A DNA stretch of 64,000 bases. Source: Symbiodinium natans (lineage: Eukaryota; Sar; Dinophyceae; Suessiales; Symbiodiniaceae). The stretch's first letter is position 1, and every line of letters begins with the position of its first letter. Shown piece by piece: positions 45,002-56,832 of this stretch. Location: the NCBI GenBank assembly GCA_905221605.1, contig CAJNDS010002365.1, positions 310,001-374,000 on the forward strand, in the 5' to 3' direction. Both the position numbers and the translations under genes were made by a program. The notes beneath the pieces were generated by a model. It made no database searches, had not been told where the DNA came from, and saw nothing but the letters and a program-made list of their open reading frames with translations.

Positions 45002-46333
45002 GATTGTCTCTTCAGAAATGTCTCTTGATGACGGCCTCGTCACGCTCCTTCCGCCGCTGCTGACGAATCATTCGACGCCTGCTTCGAGCACATGCTCTTT
45101 CTTTCAGTGTTCTTGATGGGCTTGATGTTGCTGCATGGCTCTACCGCTTTGATCCGCTTCGCTGTTAGATTAGATGCTGGCTGGCACAGGGATTTAGGGC
45201 TGCCGGAAAAAGAAAGAAAGTTAAGCTTGGAGCTGTCGAGCGGGTCGGCGCCCATTGTGAAGCACAAACGTCTCTCCGTACCCTCTGTCGACTGAGGCCC
45301 CAGCAGCTTAGTTTTCATCTTGCCTCCGCGTCATTTGCGCCACCGCACCTGCCAGAGTTCCGCCGAAACACGCGGGAAGAACCAACAAGTCGGCGCAGTC
45401 AAACATGGCTCAATGCCAAAGGTCTTCATGACAAACCCTGCCCGGCCCAAGCCGTGTCGGATCAAAACGCAGAGAGCGAAAACCACTGTTAATACTGACT
45501 TGGCTACAGACCTCTTAAACCTCTAAGTCGACAAGCTACCGGAGGATCTTAGAAATGCAAAAGCATGTAAAAGCATGTCGGCCAAGCGAAACCTTTCTAC
45601 AATCCAACTTTTCAGAGGCCCAACCTGTAGCAGCGGGGCGAGGCCCTCAGAGGGCGAGGGCAGCTGCGCACCTGCAGGCAGATAAGAGAAGCATCCACAA
45701 GCCACCACGCCCTCATTTCTTCTCGGAGTTTCCAGCTGAGCAGAGTTGTGGACTTGCGGTTGTCGCGATGTTCGAGCTTCCGCCATCTCAGCCCCCTTGC
45801 ATCCCTTTATGAATGATTCTCATCTTCCATGGCCTTGTCCATGCCGAACGACCGACAACCATCAGACGGGCGTTAGATCCTTTACCCACCCGAAAAGAAG
45901 CGAAGAGCATCGTGCATGGCACGTGCGAAGACTGCAGGACGCACACACACACACACATGCACAGCTAGTTATTGCAACTTCTGCAACAGACCAAGGTTGA
46001 CCAAAACTTCGGACATTTCAAATTGCTGTGGGAACCTCTTGCCACAGCGAGGCTCGGCTCCAGCCCCGGCAGGCTACGCGCCAGGCGCCTCTCCAAAGTC
46101 GTTCCCCGAAACCCATTTTGGGGTTGGCTCTGCAGCACACTTTCGCATCTCAGGAAAGCCACATATTCCAGCTCTATAACACGATTAAAAATTCGCCTCC
46201 CTCCCCCCCCCCCCCCTCTGGCCTGCCAATGGCGCTGGCCATGGCCAGCATCTGAGCCTTTGACGAAGAAAGCGCAACTCCCAAGTCTGAGGGGAGGGGG
46301 GGTTGGGGGGTGCCTCATTAACAGAGAGCGCGA

Positions 46334-46386
46334 GAGAGAGAGAGAGGAGGGAGGGAGGCAGAGAGAGAGAGAGAGAGAGAGAGAAA
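46334..46386. repeat. (GA)n microsatellite
   Basis: A GA-rich run with GGAGGGAGG interruptions. Purine-rich on the + strand. Confidence 0.95.
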
Positions 46387-47202
46387 GTGGCTGTAAGGAG
46401 ACTGACTCTGAGGAGCGTACCGATTCTACTTCTGCTTGCTTTCGCAGTGTTGCGATTGTTTCTGCTCGACACGTCTTCAAAAGCTTGGGGCTGTGTAGCT
46501 GAGTAAGTGTCGGCTCTGTGTTGTTGCCCGTCAAGAGTGTTGACAAGTGCAAGTTCTGACAGACATGTCGATACATCTCCCTCAGGCCCTACCTTTCAAG
46601 CCGACAGCGCAGCATCTCGCAGCATGAACGATCGACAAGGCCGACGGATGCACCGTGTCCAAGCCCCTTAAAAATGCAATTTGATCCTCTCATCAGCCTC
46701 ATCCTCAGCGTCCGGCATTACTCCAGGCACGAGAATACGCTGATGGGACATCCAGAGCGGAAAGGAGAAAAGAAAGGGAAGCTGGAACAGCTGGGATACT
46801 TTGGGAGGCTCCGGCAGCATACGCAACGCCTGAGTTGGGTGAAGTGCTGCATTTGAACTTGAAGAGCGCTTGTGCCTGATTTTAACCAGTGAAGAAATAA
46901 CTTAGTTCGTGCGGCCCTACGCCCAATATCACGCCTAGTGTTCGCTTGATTCTAAGCGATGATGGGCTTTATGGGCTTCTCATGCTTGTCGTCATGCTTG
47001 TCATTACTGGTGTCTTGCAACAAATGGTACCACTGCAAAGATAGCATAATCGACAGGATCACCTGCGCTACAACCCGACACCCTGGCTACTGCGAAGAAC
47101 TTTCTCTGTTTCCCTGGTCAGCGCTCAGAGAAACTCGATAACGCCCTTCTCATGGCCACCGCGCACCAATGCCTGGACTCGGATCAAACAGGCCCCGCTC
47201 AC

Positions 47203-47271
47203 CTTATGCTGAGAGTGCTCTTTAATGCTGAGGGCGCTTCTGTTTATGCTAGCAGCGAGTTCTATCGAGTG
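47203..47271 (-). CDS. candidate 69-bp internal exon
   Basis: The exon lies between a GTAGTCAG acceptor and the donor GTGAGC, phase 0 at both ends, and encodes 23 residues (HSIELAASINRSALSIKEHS...). The codons and splice sites are good, but no neighbour exon was found. It could be an isolated chance match or belong to the DGAT2-like gene just upstream on this strand. Confidence 0.3.
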
Positions 47272-47324
47272 CTGACTACCTTAAGCCCCAGCCTAGCAAC
47301 CTTCAGGGCTTTGGGGCTGTAGGG

Positions 47325-47362
47325 TCCGAGTAGGGGTTTAGGGTTAGGGGTTTAGGGTGCCC
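47325..47362. repeat. degenerate TTTAGGG telomere-like units
   Basis: Three or four imperfect units (GTTTAGGG, TTAGGGG, TTTAGGG) lie on the + strand, in the opposite orientation to those at 40.5-42.6 kb. Confidence 0.7.
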
Positions 47363-48420
47363 AGCTTTAGTGGGTGTAATTTAGGGTAGCCTTGTCTTTG
47401 AGTTGTGTGCATGGTCCCACATTCGCTGTTGGTGCACAGGTTGAGCACCACCAGGTTGAGCCTGTTGGTGCTTTTTTCCTTTGTGTGTGGCTCTAGGGTA
47501 GGCTTGTCTTAGAGAGGATGCTGGAAAGGTCGGGGTGGGGTGGGGCGGGGGGTCGGGGGGTTTGGGGGCGAGGGTGGGGAGGCCGGGGGAGGGAAGAAAC
47601 AACGGGAGGGGAGCATAAGAAAATGTCGGGTCCGCGCAATAAAGGCACCCTGAGAATAACAGTTGACAACAGAAACGGCAGCATCACTGAGCGATCTTGC
47701 CTGGAGCATAAAAAAAAGACGGTCGAGGGCAAGAGCTTGGAACGGCTTCTGGGGCACAGAGTGAAGAAGTAAAAAAAAAACGGCCCGCATTTAATTGTGC
47801 CCCTCAAAGGGCGACTGCCAGTTGAAGCGATTCGAAGCGGAATCGCCTTGTTGCTGTCGAACAACTTCTGCTGCGCCTACCAGACCGAGCATGTTTGAAA
47901 GCAGCTACCAAACTGATCGGTCTGCATCCACACGCAAATTCTTTTACTTTCTGCATAGGCCACACGCTTTGCCTCCACGTATCGACGATGGCCCTGCAGA
48001 ACAATTGATCTGAGCTTGCAGGGATGCGGCTCTTTTCGTGTTTTTCATATTCTGGGGAGGAAGCCCTGCTGAGCCACCACAGCCGACGTTCCCAAAGGCT
48101 TGAGCTAATGACAGCGGCCACTGCCCAGAAAACCTGTCCTCGTTCACAGCCTCTTCAGAAACCTCACCACCAAGCTCCTTCGCCCACAGATCCTCGCAAT
48201 CTCAAGCCATGTATCGACATCTGGCAAGGATGCTTGCCTCCCACAAAAACAAGCCACTGCATGCTGTCCTCCAACGAGACCGGAACTCCTGCCAGATGAG
48301 ATGTGATCAGATGTGATTAGATGTGATCAGATTGGTCCAGACACAAATAGACACAAAAGGAAACACCTAATGTGCAGAATAACTTTGCAGGCTTTGTTGT
48401 TACAGAGATTTACAGAGTCT

Positions 48421-50771
48421 TCACTTGCCCGGTCCCGTCACCAGGGTCAGCGGCGGAAGTCGTGGCAATCCGGCGAAGGCTGGAGGTACCTGCCGATGGG
48501 CACTGCTAGGTGCACTGTGGTCACGTAGAGGCGCAGAGATGTGCAAAAGCTTGCGTCCCCCTCTACTACAGTTGCAATAGTTGCAACCCCAATGCCCCAT
48601 GAACTGCCGAGCTGCTAGGAGCCCCGTGATGCTCTTGAACAACTTCTGCAACTGCGCGATCCACGCGGGCCTAGGTGTCAGATCACTCCAAAGTTGAATT
48701 TGAGCAGGCGCCGAATCCACGTGAATCTGGGCTGGCTGCGGGTCCCTCATCTGAGGAATGATGGCCTCATCGCCAAAGCACCACCTGTTGTCTGAGCAAT
48801 CTCCACAACCATGTTGCCATGGTTTGCCCAAGCTTCTTTCCCTAGCGGCCCTAGCTGGGCTGCGGCGGGAGCAGGGACTGGGTGACTGGCTGTCATACAT
48901 TCTTGCAAACTCTTGGGTCTCTGCATCGGGAGGAGGTCCCTCCGCTCCTCTAAAGCAAGCCGCACGAATCCTGGCGCATGCCCGGCTGAAAGGGGCACAT
49001 CGCGCAAGGCAAAAAAAGGAGCGCCACGGGCAGCTGCAGATGTGGAGGTCAGACATCGGATAAGCAACTCTGCAACGAATGGATGTTCATGTGCTCATGC
49101 AATGCGGATAGCCTTTGTGGGAATTGACGTAACAGACATAGCGCCCTGGGGTGGCATACGCGCTCTCCTGGCAGCGGGGGTTCTGGTCCAACCATCGCTC
49201 CGCCAAGGCTGTGACTATGCCGCCTCTTCCAGCTGGTTTGGCAACTTCGGCTGATTAGACCTTTACGGCTTACCGAGTGCTTGGAAACCTTTGATCGTCC
49301 TGTGCCCCGCCCACGAAGATGGCTACATCGCGCCCAGCCCGGAGACGGTCACAGATAAAGGGCTTGGTGCATTCAAAGGCACCTTAGAAGCAGAAAGCAT
49401 TCCCCACCTAATGTTGAAACAGTTGGCGCACATGTCGTCACATGAGGTTTAAGGCTCAAGCCCAGCGTCGTGAACATCTCGTAGAAGCCGGGGAAAAGGC
49501 CGCATGCCCCGGACCTGAGACGGGAAGCCAACGTCTGTGTCTTCGGTTACGTTCATGGTTTGTCAGAAGGAACCCTCACGGTTCAGCCTACAGCGGTCAG
49601 TCCCCCTCCATGAACACAAGGTATCACAAGGTCTTGGTTTGGAGCGCAACTGCCGCACGCAGCTTCATCTGCCTGTTGGTATGCATTCACTGTGTGGTGC
49701 ACTTCTTGCTGACTACCCGCACCTGTCTGCATTGCAACTACATCCAACTACATGGTAGCCACCGTCACTTGCATCGAATATTCATCAGGCTGGGTTGGCA
49801 GGCAATGGCAACTGCCATACTAGGCCTGAACCAGCGCTGGTGCAGAAGTTCGCCTCCGTTCTCCTGCCCCAGCATGCTCTCAGCTTGCTCTTAGAATGCT
49901 CTGAGGGTGTTGGGGCACACTCGTCTCTCAACCATTTTGAAGAATCTGTCGGCCAGGGTTCCACAGCATGCCCCGAAGGTCTCTCCCAAATCCCCACCCC
50001 CAGGCCGGCTCGGGCAGTTCTACGCCAGAGGCTGTGCGACCCCGGAGGCCGCCGCCAGCCTCGGGTTGCACACAGGCTTTGGGCCTGAAATGGTCTCAGA
50101 GAGACTTCTGAGAATTTGAATCTCTTGACTGCAAGGCAGGGCACCCATGTGAGCCCGGCCAGGATGGCCCCAAATGGCAGCAGGCCATGGGGATGCATCG
50201 GGATGACCTTGGAAGGTCTCAGGAGCCAGATTCATATCAAACTTCTGGCCTCAGAATCGTTGCTGTGTAAGATCCCGGCATAGTGACGATCCATCCAATG
50301 TTGGATCTCCTTTGGGCTGAGCTGACGCCACTCCTCCGAGAGGACGATCTGCGCGTGGCCGAACGCAGCGGAGACCATCCGCCAAAGGCGCGAGCGCGTC
50401 ACGGCGTCCGACCAGCCACGGTCATCGCGAGTAGAGCCGCGCTCGCTCAGGGGGCCCCGGATTGCCCAGAGGGCCCAAGGAACATGAAGGAACAGAAGGC
50501 GGAGCAAAAAAGCCGAGCGCTCGGACTTTGGGAAAACTGGTAGCTTGAGTAGAACAAGGAGCTGACCCATCCGCCTTAAGGCGGCGTCAAAGCTCCCGAG
50601 CAAGCCAATGTAGAAGATCGATTTCATGATCTTCTCCCGGCTTGCTGGCACTACACATGTTCGGTAGGTCAAGCCACGCATGTAGAAGTTCCTCTTCCAG
50701 ATGACAGCCGTCAGAAAGAGTAGAAAAATTGGGCCAAGGTCACGACCTAACACACAAAGAAGCGATGCCAT
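48421..50771 (-). CDS. DGAT2-family acyltransferase, at least ten exons
   Basis: A diacylglycerol/monoacylglycerol acyltransferase-family protein, expected to make triacylglycerol in the ER membrane. Exon 1 (ATG 50771 to about 50240) has two membrane segments. Exon 2 (ends 50145) carries the family signature MHPHGLLPFGAIL with the catalytic His. Further exons are 50059-50006 (AGGGLRGRTASGVELPEP), 49863-49826 (LLHQRWF), 49672-49646 (a 27-bp microexon, MKLRAAVA), 49514-49462 (LFPGFYEMFTTL), 49382-49300 (RAGRDVAIFVGGAQ), 49167-49113 (TPGRYVCYVNSHKG), 48970-48922 (FVRLALEERRDLLPM) and 48784 to about 48421 (CFGDEAIIPQM, ending LPPLTLVTGPG before GCAAGTG). All joins from exon 3 on are in phase. Most of these introns begin GC or GA, not GT. 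Exon 1 to 2 needs a one-base shift, perhaps an assembly error. The C-terminal exon is not certain; 48.0-47.9 kb (RRYVEAKRVAYAESKR) is a candidate. Confidence 0.9.
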
Positions 50772-50799
50772 CGCGGACTTGGCAGGAAGGCAGGAAGGC

Positions 50800-51582
50800 T
50801 CCACGCCTGTTCCGGGTCAGCCAAGGGAGGGCTATTGCCCAGCCGCCCGATCTCCACCAACCACGTTTGGTTAAGAACACGCTTTAATCACCTCGATGAG
50901 CTGCATGTAAGATACCCTTCCTTGAGTTGCATAGCCCTACTTCTTGCTCAAACCAGATATCTCGGTTCTTGACAACATGCTTTGCGATCTAAGTGGCTGA
51001 GAGCCGAGCTCTGCGAGGCGGAACGCCGCAAAGCATGTGCCACACCAAGTATGCCAAGTCTTATGTTGGGCACGTGCTAAACAAGCACGGCCCTAAAACG
51101 CGCCGGCACAGTCGTCAGCTCAGCTGAATTCCATGGGAGGTGCGCTTCGCCCAACAAAATCACGCGCAGCTACGGACGTCAATGAAAAGAGAAAGCACCC
51201 TCGCAACACATCCACTCACAATTCGCATCTCTCCCCCAACTAGACGCGCATGAGTCTCATTCGCAGGCTGCTCGCCTTACTTCTTGCATGGCTCAACGTC
51301 AGTGAGCCCAAGCAAATCCCCACTCCTCCGACATGGATTCGTGACCTGACCTAATGAAATTCAATCTCCCAGACCCTTTCAAACACACCGTTCTGATCCT
51401 TCTCTGAACCCTGCAACCAAGCATGTACTGACGCAGTACAGCAAGGCTTACAGCATCCATCAAATCGCCCCCGTTCGCCTCTGCATCCTGGACGGGCAAC
51501 GCCAGGTGCGTCACTTTCCCCCCGCCCCTTCCCCGCCCATCCCAAGGGCCCCGCCCTACTCATTTCTTGTGAACCGTTCCAT

Positions 51583-51617
<35 letters not shown>

Positions 51618-52230
51618 CCCCCCAGCCCCCTGCTGCAAGCATCGTCTGGAAGCCGCTGCTTTTAAAAAGCCAAATACAAAGCAACACATATGTCAACACT
51701 AAGTTCGTATTGTTGACCCGCACAGCAACAAGGTCTTTTCAACGAAAGACACTGTCTCCATGCCGCAATTCCCGCTGCCAAACCTTCCGCCTGCGTCGGC
51801 TCTGACTCACATGTTTGTGAGCTCGAGTCACATGCATCTGGGCTGGCCGAAAGTTTGAACTTACTCAACCTGCTTCTATGGCTACGTTCATACATGTTCA
51901 TACTCATACCGTTCAAAACACAGCCAAAAGCCTCGTGGTCGGAAATTCTATCCATGTCTTTACTGTTACGATGGCAGTGCTCTCAGCCCCCAGACTGCAA
52001 TGAAAGGGCATCGACAGCGCAACTGCCGAGAAGCGAATGTAAAAAGCCAGCATCCCGCTCCAGCTGGTTGCACTTCCCTCATGGTGCGGTTTAGCTTTAG
52101 CCGTCTTCGAGGAGGCGTTCATGTTCCCAGCGTAGCTTCTACAGCACGCGTGGACGTCGTGGTTCTTGGAAATCGTTGTTTTGGATGGGATGCCGAGCTA
52201 TTAAACTGTCCAGTGAAGAAGGCGGGCTCA
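50800..52230. other. region without a resolved gene; contains a C33 run
   Basis: A run of 33 cytosines at 51584-51616 is flanked by C-rich sequence. Otherwise unremarkable; no exon with paired splice sites was seen. Confidence 0.5.
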
Positions 52231-52231
52231 C

Positions 52232-52558
52232 CCTGCTCTCAGATTTGCTCAGTGTGGCACTGAATAGGATTGAATAGGGGCTTGCAGCATTTTGGGTGGC
52301 TGGTCGCCTTCCCCACCGTTCTTTTTCATATTTTGCATGCACGGAGTAGGTCCCAACACGTCCTGTGACGTGGTGGAAACCGAGCTGCAGAATGCTGCCT
52401 GCGCAGTGTGTGGGTAGGTCTTCGCTTGAAGCCTCCTTGGAGCCTCCCACATGCTGCAGACTCTGCCCAGAATTGAAAATGGCATCCGAGCTTGGCTTGA
52501 ACTTGGCTTGAGGGTAGGGCACTGCTATGCACTGCGTCCTGACATATACATTCGCCAC
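52232..52558 (-). CDS. candidate exon, unknown protein
   Basis: A minus-strand frame open over about 100 codons ends in phase 0 at a good donor, AGG|GTGAGC, at 52232. The end reads ASPYSILFSATLSKSESR; upstream lies QSLQHVGGSKEASSEDLPTH. The real acceptor may lie inside the open frame. No family recognised. Confidence 0.35.
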
Positions 52559-53363
52559 TACAAACTACAATGTTACAATGTTCTGCAACTTCAGGTCAAG
52601 CTGCTGCCTCACTTTCGATCCATGCTGAGAGGCTCAGTAGGTTCTACTTTGTCCGAGTACGGAGTCCATGTGCAATCCGACCCTCGGCTCAAAACTCCAA
52701 ACTGTTAGGAGAGTTACGAGTATATATTGAGCATTCTCTAGGAAGCCAGGTCTTCTGCGGTCTGATCACAGGACCCGTAACAAAGAGCCACAGCTGCTGG
52801 TACCCAGCACAAGGCGTCATCGAAGAATTTGAGCTGCTGTCTTCTGAAGAAGGGTGGACCTCCAAAGCAGCTGAGAAGAAAGCAGTTCAAAAAAATAGGG
52901 GCATACACTCCGTACAAGGCGGGCAATCCTTCTTCAGCAACCGTAGGTCAACTGGCAATCCAGGCGGGAGTTGGGCCGTCACAGTCCAGAGGGAGTCGGC
53001 TTTACGAATGTCATCTGCAAGCGGGACAATGGTAGTAATATGTAGCAATGACAAAACAACGACCCGCACTCTATGAACTTAAGAGCTGCTCGTCAAAGAC
53101 CACCAACCACCGTCGAGTTAGGGGATCAAGGTTCTCCGATGCTCGTGATGAAAGTGTTGTCTCAAACAGTTCGCCACTAAGAGGGCCAGTCCACTCTTTA
53201 CCCCGTGGCAACCATATCAAGAAGGTCACTAGGAGCCATAGCAGGAGACCATGTAAGGGGTTGATTGCAGGCGCACGTCATGCAACTTCCAACTCCCATG
53301 CTCAAAAGGGCGCACGCTCTGACATTACAAATCGTGCTCCTGTAGTCCACTCCTTCTCACAAG

Positions 53364-53669
53364 TCAACTGCCTCGACTTGTGAAATGTGAGAAGCAGAGG
53401 ATGCCCCGGAGGATCCCGGAGGTGCAATGCTGGCGCAGAGCTGGCGCAATTTTCTGAAGGGCGTCTCTTACGCGCGCACGGACCCCTTCAGCGATTGCGG
53501 AGCACGATTCGGAGCACGCTCCATTGCCCGCGCTTTCCACGCGCGACCCTCCGCAGGCGTAACGTGGCGCAATTGTCCAGCTCTCCACAGTCCGGCATGC
53601 GAAGGTCTCCTTCTCCAGCTTTGAACAACCAATCCCTTTGATTTCTGCGTAGCCCATTGCAATGGGCAA
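53364..53669 (-). CDS. possible coding stretch, Cys-rich
   Basis: From an ATG at 53657 the minus strand reads a GC3-rich frame with scattered Cys (CSKLEKETFACRTVESW, then EGVRARVRDALQKIAPALR) to a TGA at 53364. The other two minus frames are also open over much of it, which weakens the call. Confidence 0.25.
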   Translation of the reverse strand: MPIAMGYAEIKGIGCSKLEKETFACRTVESWTIAPRYACGGSRVESAGNGACSESCSAIAEGVRARVRDALQKIAPALRQHCTSGILRGILCFSHFTSRGS

Positions 53670-53820
53670 TATGGCACATTAGCATGGGAGCTCAGTTGCG
53701 GTGTTTGTGTCGCAGCCCTTCTGTGCAAGTGCCGAAATCGCCTGAGGGACAGGACCACCAGCCTCCAATGACGACTAACGCTCAGGTATTCCCTACTGCA
53801 GCGAAATGTACAACTGGCAC

Positions 53821-54207
53821 CTGTGCTCGTGACACTTCGTCATAAACGAAGCGCACTATGCCAAGATGCACACAGCTTAACAAAGCTTGCCACTCCTCCA
53901 ATGAGACTGTTCCAGCATTATCGGTCTCAAACTTGATAGTTCTTGAACTTAGCTTTGGAATCAACGTGGCTTCTAAATGTCCAGATTGCAGATATCTGCC
54001 AGCGGTCTCTTCGAGCCTTGGCAACTGCAGGACCATAAGACGGGACGAAGTCCGACGAAGCATGCTGCACTCATCTGCACTCCAAACCCACATGTCGTTG
54101 CGGCTGCTGCACTTGTGAACATCACTTATGCGGAGCTTGTGTCTTGTATACGGCAATCCACGCAGCGCATGTGGGTCTGGACACATGCTTCTGCCCAAGC
54201 CACGCAA
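53821..54207 (-). CDS. candidate exon with an EF-hand-like loop
   Basis: An open minus-strand frame ends at the donor ACAG|GTGCCAG (53820). It reads VLQLPRLEETAGRYLQSGHL and then FETDNAGTVSLEEWQALLS, where E-x-D-x-A-G-x-V-S-x-x-E fits a degenerate EF-hand calcium loop, followed by a helix (GIVRFVYDEVSRAQ). The first Asp of a canonical loop is Glu and the fifth position is Ala, so calcium binding is doubtful. The acceptor is unresolved; sites near 54030 and 54090 are possible. Confidence 0.45.
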
Positions 54208-55148
54208 AGAGACAACGAAGGCTGTCTATCGTTCGACAAAACAGCATTAACATACATTGACCATTGCTTAAACTATATTGAACTGATTCTTAAGGCAGCC
54301 TTCCATGTCAGTCTTTACCGGCCTGCTCAAACCACGGAGCCCCGAGCAAACTCCCGAGGATAGCCTTCAAGCATCTATGCCAATCCATGCTCTGACGGCT
54401 CTACATACAGCGTAAGTCCTTTGTTGTCAATCGCACCCTCGGAGGGTTTGGGGACTACATGGTCAAGCGACGGGGAACGTGGGAAATCCTTGAAAATTGT
54501 CGGCAGCGGGGCAGCTGCACGAACTTTTGTGCAGCTCCCTTGGCCAAGCTCTTGAACACGCTCTCTACGCTCTGTGTACGTTAAGACGTTAAGACTGCGG
54601 GGTACGTTTCCCAGAAAACTCCAGATCAGATCCGCTTCCTAAGATCTGCATGTACACTGGAACTTGGCTCTGGTCAGCCCCTGCGCCATCCACATCCACG
54701 CCCCACTAATCACGGGGGGAAGCACACGACCTTGCAGGTGACCTAGGGTCTACCCCTGACATCTCTTTGAAACGTCCAGGGACAAGTTTCTGAAATCCTT
54801 GCGACTTCGGGAATACGCCTCACGTGGGTCAAGAAAGTTAAGGAGCCAACAAACTGCCCATGCCATGCATCACAGAGAGCCATTATTCGAGTTATTAGAG
54901 CCTAGCACTGTCTCGCAGCGATGCGCTTGGGTGTAAGTTCACAACAGCGGGGCACAGGCCTCCGTCTGTGCGACCACGTGAGTCGAGCGACGAGGGCGGA
55001 GCCGAATTGGAAAAGGCGCCGCATCAGATCGCATTCCTGCCTGGCAGAGCGGTTTCGAACTTCTGGGTCAGTGAGGCGACTGGCAACTAGCAGCCTAGCA
55101 TGAGGGCAGCTCACGGGGCGTTTGGGCATTGCAGTAGGCTCACGCTTT

Positions 55149-55215
55149 TTCTGGACGTGGCGTTCTGGTCTGAACAGTATGGAAATGGCCGACGGAGCGA
55201 AAACGCACCCCGGAG
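55149..55215 (-). CDS. candidate 67-bp exon
   Basis: Between a GAATGCCAG acceptor and the donor GTGAGCC the minus strand reads LGTPGCVFAPSAISILFRPE and RHVQKK. It is short, but the boundaries are clean. Neighbours are not identified. Confidence 0.35.
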
Positions 55216-55674
55216 TTCCCAAGGTCTGGCATTCACAATTGACCACAGCAGGTCACGTAAGTTCAATCATGTTCAATCATAACCCGACATAACAATGGAC
55301 CCAAGTGGACCCTGGCAGCTCCGTGGCACACTGTGCTCACGATGCGTACTCGTTAAGACGTGGTCTCTTCATGGTCTTCATGCCCTTTGTAGCAAGTCTT
55401 CGATGAATGGGTGTAAATGTGTACATACGTTCCCGGCGCGGATGATCTGGCTGCTACAGCCGGCCAACCTGATTTGTACACCGGTCAACACAACCACAGT
55501 ACGTAGTGCTTGCAGCTTGACCAGACAGTGCCCTCAAGCTCGAACAGCCGAGTGACACTCAGTCAATGAGAGGGCCTAACGGATGCAGTGCGGGACATAG
55601 AGCGCTCGGAGTAGCGCCATGTCCTTAAAGACAAGCGGTTGGCATGCTCTTCAGCGGGCCTCGCACGTTTCACA

Positions 55675-55932
55675 TTAGACTACTGAAAAGGTTCCAATCA
55701 AAGAAGAGCAAGCCATCCGCATCTTGGATACTAGGGCGGAGATCAGAGTTTCCTGAGCGTCTCTGTCAGCATCAGGACTTCTGCTCGACGATCCCGGATA
55801 TCCGGGAAACATGCACTCCCAGGAGTCCCGTTCCAGGTCTACATGGGAGTTGCAACACTCACTGAAATCTATCACTACGTAGTTCCTGTCACTGTATGTT
55901 GTGGCGTCCACGCAGACGCATCCTCTGTACAA
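55675..55932 (-). CDS. candidate coding stretch, unknown
   Basis: The minus strand reads NYVVIDFSECCNSHVDLERD, SWECMFPGYPGSSSRSPDAD and then a helix (LISALVSKMRMACSSLIG) to a TAA at 55675. It is plausibly a C-terminal exon of the gene whose exons lie at 56.4-55.97 kb, because strand and order fit. Splice junctions are not fixed. Confidence 0.35.
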   Translation of the reverse strand: MYRGCVCVDATTYSDRNYVVIDFSECCNSHVDLERDSWECMFPGYPGSSSRSPDADRDAQETLISALVSKMRMACSSLIGTFSVV

Positions 55933-55970
55933 AGCAGCGCGTACAATGCAGCGCGTAAGCTCTCACTCAC

Positions 55971-56379
55971 CATGGAGCCTGACACAGTCCATTCGACAGC
56001 CCTTCCAAATCGAAGCACAAGGCGCCACGAACGCCACGGCATGCTACCAAAGCATGACCAAGAGACCAGTCCCATTCATTAGCAATGCCCAGTAGCGTTA
56101 CAATCCCCACGAAGTCACTACGATCCCAACGGCCTCGGCTTTTCGGTTCAGGTCCTGCAAAAAGATCTGTGAAATGCTGTGCAAGCATTCGATTGTAGAC
56201 ACATCAGGCAGCTCAACTCGGGTTTCACGTAGCTTTGGCGGCTCTGTGAGCTCTGTGAGATGTCCCGCCATAAAAGTGGGGATGTTTTGCCATGCTCTCT
56301 GAGTGTCTCTGCCTCTGGAGTTGGGCTTGGCTTCTGCGGAACCGTCGGGTCGTCCACTTGCTTCCCTTGCAAAGGGCAT
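55971..56379 (-). CDS. candidate exon(s), unknown protein
   Basis: From an ATG at 56379 the frame reads AGHLTELTEPPKLRETRVEL and PDVSTIECLHSISQIFLQDL to a TAA at 56098. A second frame, overlapping the end, reads DFVGIVTLLGIANEWDWSLG and ends at a strong donor, ATG|GTGAGTGAG, at 55970. An indel or an unseen intron would connect the two. Composition is strongly protein-like; the family is unknown. Confidence 0.45.
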
Positions 56380-56642
56380 ATTGCGATGTTGCTACATTGC
56401 TACATGACTGCACTGCTATCCGACAAGCTTCCCCTTCACATCACTTCACTTCACTTCCCTTCACTTCGTGCAGCTCCGAGCCTGGTGGCGGTCCGCCGCT
56501 TCCGATGATCGTTCCTGGAGAACGCGGGAAAGAGAACAAGAGGGCTGTCAAAGGCACTTCTCCTGGACCTTCAAAAAAAAACTTTACATGTTTTGAGGTG
56601 ATACTCAGGGTTGAGGGTTTCCGAGACGAATAGTCAGACGGA

Positions 56643-56832
56643 GCAAGCGAGAGAGAGTGAGAGAGTGAAAGAAAGAGCGAAAGAAAGAGCGAAAGAAAGA
56701 GTAAAAGAGTGAAAGAGTGAAAGAGTGAAAGTGTGAAAGTGTGAAAGAGTGAAAGAGTGAAAGAGTGAAAGTGTGAAAGTGTGAAAGTGTGAAAGTGCGA
56801 AAGTGTGAAAGTGTGAAAGTGTGAAAGTGTGA

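Larger units (their letters stand above)
44000..47200. other. repeat-dotted region without a resolved gene
   Basis: Open frames on both strands are short and conflicting. The region carries a (CA)8 run (about 45941-45957), a C-run near 46198-46216 and the tandem repeats listed separately. A minus-strand stretch at 45318-45040 is Ser/Lys-rich and low in information. I see no gene I can support. Confidence 0.45.

Noticed and set aside
45972-46576. Long frames on both strands across the (GA)n region
   Set aside because: Driven by the GA microsatellite and C-run; no splice context or recognisable domain.
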